In this document: in pieces, positions 43,144 through 52,264 of the stretch
Numbering within the stretch: the first letter of the stretch is position 1
Layout: each line of letters starts with the position of its first letter
Source: JAOAFX01 sp049700315
GTDB taxonomy: Bacteria; Hydrothermota; Tepidihabitantia; SM23-42; JAOAFX01
DNA: 64,000 bases
Assembly: GCA_049700315.1 (NCBI GenBank)
Contig: JBNAVN010000004.1
Location: 1 to 64,000 of the forward strand
Direction: 5' to 3'
The notes under the pieces: generated by a model
Database searches by the model: none
What the model was told of the DNA's origin: nothing
Seen by the model: the letters and a program-made list of their open reading frames with translations, nothing else
Translations under genes and position numbers: made by a program

Positions 43144-44273
43144 GAGCCTTTTAGCAAAAAGGAAAAACCCTTAAGACAATAATAGAATAGATCTGAGTGG
43201 AAGTCAAAATTGATTTTGGGGGTGAGCAGGTTCACCCAGAAACGATTGTTTTTGATAAAAGTAAATAATGTCTCTATGGCATGGTCATCCAACTGCAATG
43301 CAACCTGACGAACCTTCTTACCTATTTCCAACTCAGAAGATAGGGCAGTGCGCCAGGTAACATCATAATCATCAATGGACACGCCCTTTTTCAATGCCCG
43401 AGTCAATTTATCCACAGCAATATCGGCACATAACAATCCCATAAAGATACCACCACCGGTTGTGGTTTTCACCTGACCCGCTGCCTCACCCACCGCAATT
43501 ATCCTTCCAACAACACTCCTTTTGACAGGACCATAAGCAATAGGTTTGATCTTTATCTGTTGCATAAGATTAGAACAATTATTGAATCTTAACTTCTTTT
43601 CAACAAATCTCTGCAGATATTTCTTCCCATTTCTTCCCAGAATCATGCCAACGCGGGCTTTTCTTCTACTCAATGGAACAACCCACGCAAATGACCCCGG
43701 TACATATTGCTGACCAATATGGATTTCAATATTCGTATCATCAACATGCATAGGCAACTCAACCTGTGAACCATAAAGAAACCGCTGGGGTCCTCCCAGA
43801 CCGAACTTTTTATGTAACTGGTAATTAACGCCGGTTGCAAGTACTACAAATTTTGCAAAATAATGTTCACCATCCACCGGAATTTTAAAATATCTACCAC
43901 ATTCCTCAACAGATGTAATCCGGGCGCCAAGAACATATCTAACCCCTGCTCTATGGGCTCTTTCCGCTAATTTCTGGTCAAATAGGTCTCTATCTACCAC
44001 ATAAACAAAAACATCCGAATGGTCATATTTCAGTTTCTGACCTTTGGGTGAGACAAACAAAAAAGAAGTGATTCGGGTTTGAATTGAATCTGGGGGTAGT
44101 TTGTAATGCTCAAATGATTCTTTGCTGATGACTCCTGTACAAACAACACCATTACCAATTATGCTCTTCTGTTCAACAACACAAACATTGAAACCATTCT
44201 GGACAAGTTGGTGTGCAGTATAAGAACCGACTGGCCCACCTCCTATTACCATTACATCATAGTGATTTTTCAT
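43140..44273 (-). CDS. Geranylgeranyl-reductase-family FAD oxidoreductase
   Basis: A 377-residue flavoprotein. The FAD-binding start VMVIGGGPVGSYTAHQL, an acidic VVEQK strand end and GRIIAVGEAAGQVKTTTGGGIFMGL place it in the geranylgeranyl reductase family. These enzymes saturate polyprenyl chains of lipids, quinones or chlorophyll. It lies just upstream of hdrC in the same direction, and such reductases often take electrons from ferredoxin-type partners, so HdrC/HdrB could be linked to it. A C-terminal ~60 residues are unusual and basic. Confidence 0.82.
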   Translation of the reverse strand: MKNHYDVMVIGGGPVGSYTAHQLVQNGFNVCVVEQKSIIGNGVVCTGVISKESFEHYKLPPDSIQTRITSFLFVSPKGQKLKYDHSDVFVYVVDRDLFDQKLAERAHRAGVRYVLGARITSVEECGRYFKIPVDGEHYFAKFVVLATGVNYQLHKKFGLGGPQRFLYGSQVELPMHVDDTNIEIHIGQQYVPGSFAWVVPLSRRKARVGMILGRNGKKYLQRFVEKKLRFNNCSNLMQQIKIKPIAYGPVKRSVVGRIIAVGEAAGQVKTTTGGGIFMGLLCADIAVDKLTRALKKGVSIDDYDVTWRTALSSELEIGKKVRQVALQLDDHAIETLFTFIKNNRFWVNLLTPKINFDFHSDLFYYCLKGFSFLLKGS

Positions 44274-44283
44274 AAACTGACTG

Positions 44284-44311
44284 ATTATATATGGAAATTG
44301 TGATATGTCAA
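44284..44311 (-). promoter_or_regulatory. Promoter of the geranylgeranyl-reductase-like gene
   Basis: TTGACA, 16 bp, TATAAT on the minus strand; ATG at the eleventh base after the -10. Confidence 0.75.
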
Positions 44312-44389
44312 TAGGAACAAAAACTTCTATATCATAGGAAATAAGAATAAGAATTTAGATACCAATTGAAAATGATAAAATTGCGAACC

Positions 44390-44417
44390 TTGACACTCTT
44401 TGCCCTTTGATTATACT
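44390..44417 (+). promoter_or_regulatory. Promoter of the HEAT/HD-GYP pair
   Basis: TTGACA, 16 bp, TATACT. The ATG at 44426 is the ninth base after the -10; an ATG at 44420 is too close to be transcribed. Confidence 0.75.
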
Positions 44418-44425
44418 TAATGGTG

Positions 44426-45985
44426 ATGCCTGTTAGAATCCAGGACCTCGGAAATGAGCTCGCCAAAACCATAAAGGCAGCACAGATATACCAGACAAGC
44501 CATCCAACATTCAATAGTTTTTTCACCCAATTTTGTCAGGACCTTATAGAATTTCTCAGAACCAATTATGACCTCATCCTCCAGATAGATAGATTTTCAA
44601 TCCGTTACGAGGATAACATAATATACGAAGAAACTGAAAAAGATATCAGCATTGCATTCAGACTGTTTCGTGACGGAATTCGGGAGATAAGATTCACCGA
44701 AGGTATTACCTCGGATGAGTTATTAATCTTTCTTGAAATTATCAGTCGCACTGACCGAGAACAGGACATTGCACTGAATCTCTGGGAATGTGATTTTACG
44801 CACATAAGTTTCTATGTGGTTGAAGAAGAAGATGAAGAGAAACTTGCGTATGCCCTTCCGCAGATTCCAAAATTGGAGGTAGACTATGACGAAGTCACAG
44901 ATCAGTTTCTAACCAAGGAAAAAATAAGATTTGCTGATAAGATCGTCGCCGAAATAACACCAGAAGAATTAAGAACACTAAAATCTGCAATTGCTGAGGA
45001 TGAAAACAAAATTTCACTTGGTATTATCATCACCACCCTGATAGATGTATTTAAGAAAATTAGGTCTGAAGAAATTATTGACTCCCTTGTTGAAATGTTG
45101 GAACTGTGCATTAATACAAATGATTTTTCTAACGCCTGTTTGATTGTTAATCAATTGTGGAACTACGCAGACATCAATCTCATCGCACGCATTGAAAACG
45201 AAGCAATGATTGTGGGCTTTGGCGGACTTCCTGATACACTTGATGACCAATCTTTCAATGACTTTGTTGCCCTGGTTGGTTTCTTTTCAAAAAAATCAGT
45301 ACCCAATTTTGTTCGTATTCTAAGGAGTATCAAAAATCTGGAAAGATTGAAGATTTTACAGGACCGACTGGCATACTTATGCCAGGGCGATCCAGGTCCT
45401 TTGTTAGAATTCCTGAAAAGTAACGACATCAAAACCCTGACCAGCGTCATTGTGATACTCGGGTTGATAAAAAATCGCACGGTGATACCCTACTTGAAAA
45501 CTCTTATACTACATCCCTCTCCTTCAATACGGATTGCAATAATTGACGCCTTCACTGAATTTAATGAGGCAAAGATGGTCGCTGAACTGCTAAATGACCC
45601 TCAAGAAGAAGTGAGAATAAAAGTGCTACAGTCTCTTGAAAAACTACGCTACTCTGCAATCTATCACCAATTAATGAAGACAATAAAGAGTCGCAATTTC
45701 TTGAAGCAAAATTATAATGAGCAAAGGGCATACTTCAACTGTTTAGCAGCCACGCATGATGGCAGGTTAATAAAAAACCTTGAACAAATCCTCTGTAAAT
45801 GGGTGTTTTTTGGCAGGCAAAGATACCTGATCAAAAGACAACTCGCTGCCCAGACCCTGGCAAAAATCGGCAATGAAAAGGCAATTGAAGTTCTCAAAAG
45901 AGGAACCCAAAAAAAGAACGAAGACATTAGAGCAGTATGTGAGACTGCCCTGAAATTTGTGGATAAAAACTTGAAAAAGGAATAA
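44426..45985 (+). CDS. HEAT-repeat protein with YxxxHP-type N-terminal domain
   Basis: A 519-residue cytoplasmic protein. The N-terminal ~130 residues follow the same plan as those of the HEAT protein at 25.3 kb and the HD-GYP protein next door (AKTIKAAQIYQTSHPTFNSF ... IREIRFTEGITSDELLIFLEI). The C-terminal half has HEAT repeats (IKTLTSVIVILGLIKNRTVI, SPSIRIAIIDAFTEFNEAKM, EEVRIKVLQSLEKLRYSAIY). It probably acts as a scaffold or adaptor for the HD-GYP enzyme, whose gene begins two bases after its stop. Confidence 0.78.
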   Translation: MPVRIQDLGNELAKTIKAAQIYQTSHPTFNSFFTQFCQDLIEFLRTNYDLILQIDRFSIRYEDNIIYEETEKDISIAFRLFRDGIREIRFTEGITSDELLIFLEIISRTDREQDIALNLWECDFTHISFYVVEEEDEEKLAYALPQIPKLEVDYDEVTDQFLTKEKIRFADKIVAEITPEELRTLKSAIAEDENKISLGIIITTLIDVFKKIRSEEIIDSLVEMLELCINTNDFSNACLIVNQLWNYADINLIARIENEAMIVGFGGLPDTLDDQSFNDFVALVGFFSKKSVPNFVRILRSIKNLERLKILQDRLAYLCQGDPGPLLEFLKSNDIKTLTSVIVILGLIKNRTVIPYLKTLILHPSPSIRIAIIDAFTEFNEAKMVAELLNDPQEEVRIKVLQSLEKLRYSAIYHQLMKTIKSRNFLKQNYNEQRAYFNCLAATHDGRLIKNLEQILCKWVFFGRQRYLIKRQLAAQTLAKIGNEKAIEVLKRGTQKKNEDIRAVCETALKFVDKNLKKE

Positions 45986-45987
45986 CA

Positions 45988-47355
45988 ATGGCTGACCCCG
46001 GTAGAGATTTTGTTGCCACTCTTTACGCACTGATCAAAGCCACATTTGTGTACGATTTCAATAATGATGTTATCAGAAATCTGGTAAGCAGATTTCTCAA
46101 GCAGGTGAATGAATTACTTCTGACGAGCAGACAGATTGAAATATTGCGCTACCGGGACTACATATTCTTTAATAAAGTCCGGATGCGCTTTGAGATTGAA
46201 GGTTATGCAGGTCAATTGTTTATTGAGGAAAATCTGAAAAAACTTGGAATAAAATCTATCACATTTCTACCTGATTTGAAAACACAGGAAATATTACAAT
46301 TCGCTTCCCTTTTTAAATATGAACGAGAGGCATTCATTCAAAAATACAATCAGGCAGGATTTGGTTCTATCCAGGTTGATTTCATAACTGAGAAGGAAGA
46401 AATTGCTCCTGAGTTCTTAAAAGACGGTGAAAAAACTCGCAAAACCTATTTCAAGGCACTGAAGGTAACAAAAAATCTAATAAAAAATCTCTGGAACAGA
46501 CAACCTGTTGATACCCGTAGTTTTAGAAGGGTGATATATACACTTATTGATAGCCTGTCTGAAGATGAGTTTGGATTGACCGCACTGACCACCATAAAAA
46601 ATTTTGATGAGTATACATACAATCATTCACTTAATGTTGGAGTACTTGCACTGGCCGTGGGACAACGTCTTGACCTGGATAGAAAAAATCTTGTCAAACT
46701 GGGCACTGCGGGATTACTTCATGATATTGGAAAAGTTGCAATTTCAAAAGAAATAATAGATAAGCCAGATGCGCCAACCAAGGAAGAATGGGAATTGCTC
46801 AAACGTCATTCTTTATATGGCGTAAGCGAAATAATCAAGACAAGAGGTCTTGATGAAGTTTCTTTTACATCACTGCTGACTGCTTATCAACACCACTGGA
46901 ATTATGATGGCACTGGCTATCCTGAAAAACCAGACCCCAAGATCCAGCCCCTTTTGTATGCCCGGATCATACGTATCTGTGATGCATATGATGCAATGAC
47001 CACTTCCCGACCATATCAGCTTCTTCCCTATTTGCCGGTAATTGCCATCAGAGTCCTCTGGTTAAATATTAACACCTTGTTTGATCCAATATTGACAAAG
47101 GTTTTTATACAGATCATGGGGCTCCATCCTGTAAGCAGTTGTCTGGAACTGGACAATGGTGCAATTGCCATTGTCCTGCGTCAAAATCCTGCCCATATTG
47201 ACAGACCAATAATCAAGATTGTCCTGGACAGCAAAAAAGAAAAAACCAATGGACCAATTATTGATATGGAATTAGACCAGAAGGTTAGAATTATAAGGGC
47301 AGTCTATCCGCAGAAATATGACATCAATCCTGCTGAACACATAATGAATGTATAA
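45988..47355 (+). CDS. HD-GYP phosphodiesterase with YxxxHP-type N-terminal domain
   Basis: A 455-residue cytoplasmic enzyme predicted to degrade cyclic di-GMP. The first ~130 residues are the domain shared with the two HEAT proteins (KSITFLPDLKTQEILQFASL); here the HP motif itself is not kept (VYDFNNDVIRNL). The HD-GYP core has HSLNVGVLALAVG, HDIGKVAISKE and HHWNYDGTGYPEK. AAGGA precedes the ATG, and only two bases separate it from the HEAT gene. It is one of two HD-GYP proteins here, opposite one GGDEF protein. Confidence 0.9.
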   Translation: MADPGRDFVATLYALIKATFVYDFNNDVIRNLVSRFLKQVNELLLTSRQIEILRYRDYIFFNKVRMRFEIEGYAGQLFIEENLKKLGIKSITFLPDLKTQEILQFASLFKYEREAFIQKYNQAGFGSIQVDFITEKEEIAPEFLKDGEKTRKTYFKALKVTKNLIKNLWNRQPVDTRSFRRVIYTLIDSLSEDEFGLTALTTIKNFDEYTYNHSLNVGVLALAVGQRLDLDRKNLVKLGTAGLLHDIGKVAISKEIIDKPDAPTKEEWELLKRHSLYGVSEIIKTRGLDEVSFTSLLTAYQHHWNYDGTGYPEKPDPKIQPLLYARIIRICDAYDAMTTSRPYQLLPYLPVIAIRVLWLNINTLFDPILTKVFIQIMGLHPVSSCLELDNGAIAIVLRQNPAHIDRPIIKIVLDSKKEKTNGPIIDMELDQKVRIIRAVYPQKYDINPAEHIMNV

Positions 47356-47369
47356 TCAAAATTCTTGCC

Positions 47370-47397
47370 TTGACTTTTTGTCGCGACTGAATAAAAT
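47370..47397 (+). promoter_or_regulatory. Promoter of purN
   Basis: TTGACT, 16 bp, TAAAAT; ATG at the seventh base. Confidence 0.75.
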
Positions 47398-47403
47398 TGA
47401 ACT

Positions 47404-48024
47404 ATGAATAATAATATTGCCGTGCTGGCTTCAGGTAGAGGTTCAAATCTTGAAGCCATAATCAAAAACATTGAAAACGGAACCTGTAATGCAAATCTCG
47501 CTCTTGTTATCAGTGATAATCCAGATGCCCGTGCCTTAGAAATTGCGCGAGAACATAATATCAAAGCATTGTATCTTGACCCCGGCCCAAAAAAAACCTG
47601 GCTTCTACCCGAATATGAAGAAAATTATGTGAAGGTTCTGAAGGAACATAATGTTGCGCTTGTATGTCTTGCAGGCTTTATGCGTATCATAAAACAACCG
47701 CTCCTCACGGCGTTTGCCGGTAGAATTTTGAATATCCATCCTTCACTTCTTCCCGCATTTCCCGGACTTGAAGTTCAGAAAAAAGCACTTGAATACGGTG
47801 TAAAATTTTCTGGTTGTACAGTGCACTTTGTTGATGATACAGTAGATGGCGGGCCTATCATTGCCCAGGCAGTAGTCCCAATCCTTGACGATGATACACC
47901 GGATACCCTGGCACAGAGAATTCTCAAGGAAGAGCACAGGATTTATACGGAGGCAATAAATCTGATTCTATCCGGTAAGTACCGGATAGTTGGCAGAAGA
48001 GTTATCAGGGAACGATCTTGTTAA
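47404..48024 (+). CDS. purN: Phosphoribosylglycinamide formyltransferase
   Basis: A 206-residue enzyme of purine synthesis that transfers the formyl group of 10-formyltetrahydrofolate to GAR. The N-terminus IAVLASGRGSNLEAII, the active-site block GFMRIIKQPLL, the NIHPSLLPAFPG motif with its catalytic Asn and His, and GCTVHFVDDTVDGGPII are all present. Leaderless start. The CorA-like gene overlaps its 3' end by seven bases. Confidence 0.95.
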   Translation: MNNNIAVLASGRGSNLEAIIKNIENGTCNANLALVISDNPDARALEIAREHNIKALYLDPGPKKTWLLPEYEENYVKVLKEHNVALVCLAGFMRIIKQPLLTAFAGRILNIHPSLLPAFPGLEVQKKALEYGVKFSGCTVHFVDDTVDGGPIIAQAVVPILDDDTPDTLAQRILKEEHRIYTEAINLILSGKYRIVGRRVIRERSC

Positions 48025-48932
48025 GACACTTTGAAATTGTTCATAACAAAATTGTAGAAACTGAAAAAGAAACAGCCCATATACATTACTGTATTAATCC
48101 AGATGATAGTGAAAAGAAATTACTTGTCGAAAATTACAAAATTGATGAGCACACTCTCGTTTCTGCCCTTGATCCTAACGAGCTGGCACGTTTGGAATTT
48201 GAGCCCGAACACATCGCCATCATTCTCAAAAGACCGAAAAAATATGAAGCGCGGGACCAGTTATTGTTCAAAGTTCCCACCGTCGGCATTTTTGTATTTA
48301 AGAAATTTCTGATTATTGTTTCTGCTGAAGATATTACACTTTTTGATGGTAAATTGTTTTCAAATGTTTCAAATCTAAATGAATTGCTGCTAAAGATCAT
48401 TTATCGCTCAATCCACCATTTTGTAGACCATTTGAAGGTTATCAACCTGATAACTGATGAATTGGAGCAGAAAATAAACCGTTCAATGGAAAACCGCTAT
48501 TTGATAAATATGTTCTCACTGGAGAAGAGCCTTGTCTATTACCTTGATGCTATTCACTCAAATAGTATGCTGATTGAGAAGATTAAACATAATGCTACAA
48601 AGTTTGATTTAAGCCAGGAACTTCTTGAACTGATTGATGATATTACAATTGAGAATAATCAATGTTATGAACAGGCACAGAATTATTCTGAGATTCTCGC
48701 CAGTCTGATGGATGCCCGGGCGTCAATCGTGAGCAATAATCTGAATATTTTGATAAAGGTCTTGAACATTATTACTATTCTTCTTATGGTTCCAACGATG
48801 GTTGTTTCAGTATTCTCTATGAATGTCCCATTGCCTTTACAGGGACATCCCTATGCGTTCTGGATTATCCTCGGGTTATCCGGTTTAAGCGTGCTCACAG
48901 TTATATTTATCTGGTGGAGATTGAAACTTTAA
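48018..48932 (+). CDS. CorA-like divalent cation transporter
   Basis: A 304-residue protein with a large cytoplasmic N-terminal domain and two C-terminal membrane helices, the CorA layout for Mg2+ (or Ni/Co) uptake. The signature after the first membrane helix is VVSVFSMNVPLPL, so the conserved GMN reads SMN; Gly to Ser changes in this selectivity loop are unusual and may alter transport. The start is TTG at 48018 inside purN, without a clear Shine-Dalgarno, so translation is probably coupled to purN. Confidence 0.82.
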   Translation: MLRHFEIVHNKIVETEKETAHIHYCINPDDSEKKLLVENYKIDEHTLVSALDPNELARLEFEPEHIAIILKRPKKYEARDQLLFKVPTVGIFVFKKFLIIVSAEDITLFDGKLFSNVSNLNELLLKIIYRSIHHFVDHLKVINLITDELEQKINRSMENRYLINMFSLEKSLVYYLDAIHSNSMLIEKIKHNATKFDLSQELLELIDDITIENNQCYEQAQNYSEILASLMDARASIVSNNLNILIKVLNIITILLMVPTMVVSVFSMNVPLPLQGHPYAFWIILGLSGLSVLTVIFIWWRLKL

Positions 48933-49275
48933 AGGGTTGGGAACTCGTCGTCGGTTGCGAAATAGTCAAACCTAAAGGATGGTTGGTGGGTTAGGGTTGA
49001 GAAACTGGATTGGTTGTTGGGCGTGGGAAATGGTTCAAAAACTACAACCACAGACCAATCCAGCATCCAAACCCATTAACCACTTACGATCTGTTAAGGG
49101 GGAACCCTCCCCCGTGATCTGGTGGTTTGCTTGATTAGAATTTTTTTCTGGTAGAGTAAACCTATAAGATCAGGGGATGATGCGTAAGAACAGGTTAACG
49201 AGGGGGATTAGAGGTCTCCAAAAAGTATTGCTTTGTTCAAACTTTTTGGAGAAAAGGGGGACACTTCCCCCTTTG
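48933..49275. other. Intergenic region with several perfect hairpins
   Basis: No gene is credible in these 343 bases. Positions 48933-49080 are G/T-rich repeat-like sequence (GGTTGGTGGGTTAGGGTTG). Hairpins: 49098-49113 (GGGGG...CCCCC), a perfect 12-bp stem at 49215-49226 pairing with 49241-49252 around a 14-base loop, and 49254-49273 (AAGGGGG...CCCCCTT) just before tRNA-Val. A poor promoter (TTGATT, 15 bp, TAGAGT) lies at 49131-49157. Confidence 0.55.
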
Positions 49276-49349
49276 GGGCGGTTAGCTCAGCTGGTCAGAG
49301 CGTCGGTCTCACATACCGAAGGTCACTGGTTCAAGTCCAGTACCGCCCA
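49276..49349 (+). tRNA. tRNA-Val (CAC)
   Basis: A 74-nt cloverleaf: acceptor GGGCGGT/ACCGCCC, D arm GCTC/GAGC, anticodon stem TCGGT/ACCGA with loop CTCACAT (anticodon CAC), T arm ACTGG-TTCAAGT-CCAGT, discriminator A. CCA is not encoded. Unlike tRNA-Thr it has no promoter at the usual distance, so it should have a 5' leader. Confidence 0.95.
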
Positions 49350-49491
49350 TTTCAAATCCGGTATACAGACAGTCATTAGCGTCAACTTCTTCCCCAAAAT
49401 ATCCTTTGTGCCCTCCTATCAAAGGTGGGGAAATAAATGCCAATGTTTTGGCTTTTAATAGTTGTGGTGCAATATTGTTGATTCGATGGGA

Positions 49492-50925
49492 TTAGACGCC
49501 TGAGTTTTCATTGTCAAGTCCGTGCAGTAGTCTCAAGTTATTAATAACTTTTGTCTTCATTTGTCCTATTTGATGAACTGCTGATTTAACGCCGGTACTT
49601 CCAGCAGAAACCTTGTTCATAATGGAATTTTTAGGGGTAAGATTCTTCGTGATAATTTGCGGCGGAATATCGGTTTTCTCCGCAATGAGGTTGATGAACT
49701 TCTGGATATCACACTCTGAATTTCTTATGCATTCACCAATAAGATTATAAGCAAACCGAAATCTGTATCCCTCGTTTACAAAGAAATCAACAAGATCTGT
49801 GCAGCAGATAAAATTTTCAATTTTTGTCCACCGTTCTTCAGGAGGTTTGAATTGGAATCTCATAATCAACAATTTGGTGATATCAAGAAATTGCAGTGTC
49901 TCAGGTACTTGTTTGAGTAATGTGGATTTCAATTCCTGCAAGTCACGATTGTAGGATGATGGCAATCCTTTCAACAATGTCATCGCCCCTACCAGATTCC
50001 CGACCGCTGTCGCCGTCTTTGCCCTTAAGAGTTCACACACATCAGGATTTCTTTTCTGGGGCATTATACTGGAACCGGTCATAATTGAATCATCAAGTCC
50101 AGCAAGTCCAAACTCATTTGTAGAAAAGATAATCAAATCTTCAGCAACCGTTGAAATATGAAGCATAATGCGTGCAAGATAATACAAAAAATCAATAAGA
50201 AAATCACGATCAGAGACTCCATCAAGGGTGTTTTCACAGGGTTTTCTAAAACCGAGTTTGTATGCGAGGAATCCACGGTCAATATCAATTCCCGTTCCTG
50301 CAAATGCACAACTACCGAGTGGTGATACATTTATCCATTTGAGCAATTCATTGAGTTGTTCAAAGTCGCGCTGGAATTTGTAAAAGAAAGACGCTAAATA
50401 GAAAGAGACAAGCATTGGTTGTGCCTGCTGGAGATGGGTATAGCCCGGAATAATTACAGTTTTATACTTCTCAGCCTTTCTGAGAATCGCCTTCTGTAAA
50501 TCAATGATACCTTTCAATATTCGTTTGAGAGTATCCCGACAGTACAATCTCAATTCCGTTGCTATCAAGTCATTTCTGCTCCGTGCAGTATGTAATCTTT
50601 CTGCAGTTTCTCCGATTTCTTTCTTTAACTGAAATTCAACATTCATATGCACATCTTCAAGTTCGGATGACAGGCAGAATTTTCCTTTTCTGTAATCTTT
50701 CAATATCTTATTTAATCCATTCTTTATCTTTGAGAATTCCTGTTTAGTAATAATATTCTGTTTTTTTAGCATTTCGGCGTGTGCCATTGAACACATTATC
50801 TCATAATGAACCAGATATTCATCATCCTTTGTTGAATCCATAAACTGTGCAACTGCAGGATCTATTTTATCCTTGAATCTTTTATGCCAGACTGGTTTTT
50901 TTAATTCCATTTTTGATTTTTTCAT
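49492..50925 (-). CDS. argH: Argininosuccinate lyase
   Basis: Last enzyme of arginine synthesis, splitting argininosuccinate to arginine and fumarate; 477 residues. The superfamily signature GSSIMPQKRNPDVCEL and the HTARSRND and GYTHLQQAQP segments are intact. The ATG at 50925 follows GGAAGG and overlaps the aminotransferase gene by 44 bp; the open frame further upstream (to 50979) lacks a ribosome-binding site. Third gene of the argG operon. Confidence 0.93.
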   Translation of the reverse strand: MKKSKMELKKPVWHKRFKDKIDPAVAQFMDSTKDDEYLVHYEIMCSMAHAEMLKKQNIITKQEFSKIKNGLNKILKDYRKGKFCLSSELEDVHMNVEFQLKKEIGETAERLHTARSRNDLIATELRLYCRDTLKRILKGIIDLQKAILRKAEKYKTVIIPGYTHLQQAQPMLVSFYLASFFYKFQRDFEQLNELLKWINVSPLGSCAFAGTGIDIDRGFLAYKLGFRKPCENTLDGVSDRDFLIDFLYYLARIMLHISTVAEDLIIFSTNEFGLAGLDDSIMTGSSIMPQKRNPDVCELLRAKTATAVGNLVGAMTLLKGLPSSYNRDLQELKSTLLKQVPETLQFLDITKLLIMRFQFKPPEERWTKIENFICCTDLVDFFVNEGYRFRFAYNLIGECIRNSECDIQKFINLIAEKTDIPPQIITKNLTPKNSIMNKVSAGSTGVKSAVHQIGQMKTKVINNLRLLHGLDNENSGV

Positions 50926-52264
50926 AATTCCTTCCGGCTTTAGTACAGGCGGCTTCAAAAATATCAAATCCCCTTTCAAGAAGATTAATTGGAATATTCA
51001 GTGCGGGCACAAACCTTATTGAAGAAAATCCACAGGGCATAAGTATGAGTCCCTTCTGGAAACAGAATTCAGTGATATAGTCAGCGAGTGCAGGATTTGG
51101 CTTCTTTGTGAATGGATCAGTAATGAATTCACAGGCAAAAAACATGCCGCGACCCCTCACATCCCCGATGAATTCATAGCGCGATTTCAATTCTTTAAGG
51201 CGATTTAATATGTATTTACCTTTCTCATTCGCCAATTTTATAAGATTTTCAGTCTCTATTACCTCAAGTGTTGCAAGTGCTGAAGCACAGCATACCGGAT
51301 TTCCACCGAATGTATTTGAATGAGCACCTTTTACCTTGAAATCAAGTTTTTCATCATAAATTGCGGCACCTATGGGCAATCCTGATGCAAGTCCTTTTGC
51401 TACAGTAATAATATCTGGAACAACTCCTGTATATTCTATCGCAAACATCTTGCCTGTCCTTCCCAAACCGGTCTGGACTTCATCTACAATCAATACAATG
51501 CCATACTTTTTTGCGATACGCGCCAATTCCTGCAAGAATTCATCAGGTGGGACAATATATCCACCTTCACCCTGAATCGGCTCAACGAGGATTGCTGAAA
51601 TCTCTTCAGGTGAAACAAGCTGTTTGAAATAGATTTCTTCAATTATTTTTGCACACCAGACATCACATTCTGGATATTCACTGTGGTATGCACAGCGATA
51701 ACAATAGGCATAAGGCAACTGCCAGACACCCGGCATCATCGGAAAATACCTTTCCCGCTGGACAACCTTGCAACCCATAAATGCATTTGCGCCCATTGTC
51801 CTGCCATGAAATCCGCCGATAAATCCGATAAATTGATTTCTCTTTGTTGACCATTTGCTCACCTTTATCCCTGCCTCAACCGATTCTGCACCGGAATTTG
51901 CAAAGAAAACTTTCTTAGAGAATTTTCCGGGTGTTATCTCAGTCAACTTTTTTGCAAGTCTGGCTTGAATCTCATAGGAGAAATCAGTTCCTGCAAAGTA
52001 GATAAGATCCTTTGTCTGTTTATTGATCGCATTGATTACCTTTTTATGTCCAATGCCAATATTTGTCACGCACACTCCTGTAGTAAAATCAATAAACTTA
52101 TTTCCGTCAACATCTTCAATGATTGAACCCTTCCCTCTTTTGACCACAAGTGGAAGATGTTTGGTTGTCGTTGCCAGATATTTCTCTTCAAGTTCAATAA
52201 TCTCCTTTCCATTTTTTCCGGGCATTTTGTTATTAACAAATGGGATTGTAACCTCTTTCTTCAT
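50882..52264 (-). CDS. Class III aminotransferase (acetylornithine/4-aminobutyrate type)
   Basis: A 460-residue PLP enzyme. The cofactor site is visible in ANSGAESVEAGIKVSKW, FHGRTMGANAFMG, IVDEVQTGLGRTG and the Lys of ITVAKGLASGLP. Placed between argG and argH it may do the acetylornithine step (ArgD). However, the Cys-rich insertion CYRCAYHSEYPECDVWCAK is typical of the archaeal-like subfamily, which also includes GABA, ornithine and broad-range amino acid enzymes. So the role is inferred from position. The start at 52264 overlaps argG by ATGA and has GGGAG before it. Confidence 0.85.
   Translation of the reverse strand: MKKEVTIPFVNNKMPGKNGKEIIELEEKYLATTTKHLPLVVKRGKGSIIEDVDGNKFIDFTTGVCVTNIGIGHKKVINAINKQTKDLIYFAGTDFSYEIQARLAKKLTEITPGKFSKKVFFANSGAESVEAGIKVSKWSTKRNQFIGFIGGFHGRTMGANAFMGCKVVQRERYFPMMPGVWQLPYAYCYRCAYHSEYPECDVWCAKIIEEIYFKQLVSPEEISAILVEPIQGEGGYIVPPDEFLQELARIAKKYGIVLIVDEVQTGLGRTGKMFAIEYTGVVPDIITVAKGLASGLPIGAAIYDEKLDFKVKGAHSNTFGGNPVCCASALATLEVIETENLIKLANEKGKYILNRLKELKSRYEFIGDVRGRGMFFACEFITDPFTKKPNPALADYITEFCFQKGLILMPCGFSSIRFVPALNIPINLLERGFDIFEAACTKAGRNYEKIKNGIKKTSLA

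Noticed and set aside
49177..49458. 93-codon plus-strand frame
   Set aside because: It runs through tRNA-Val and the hairpins upstream of it.
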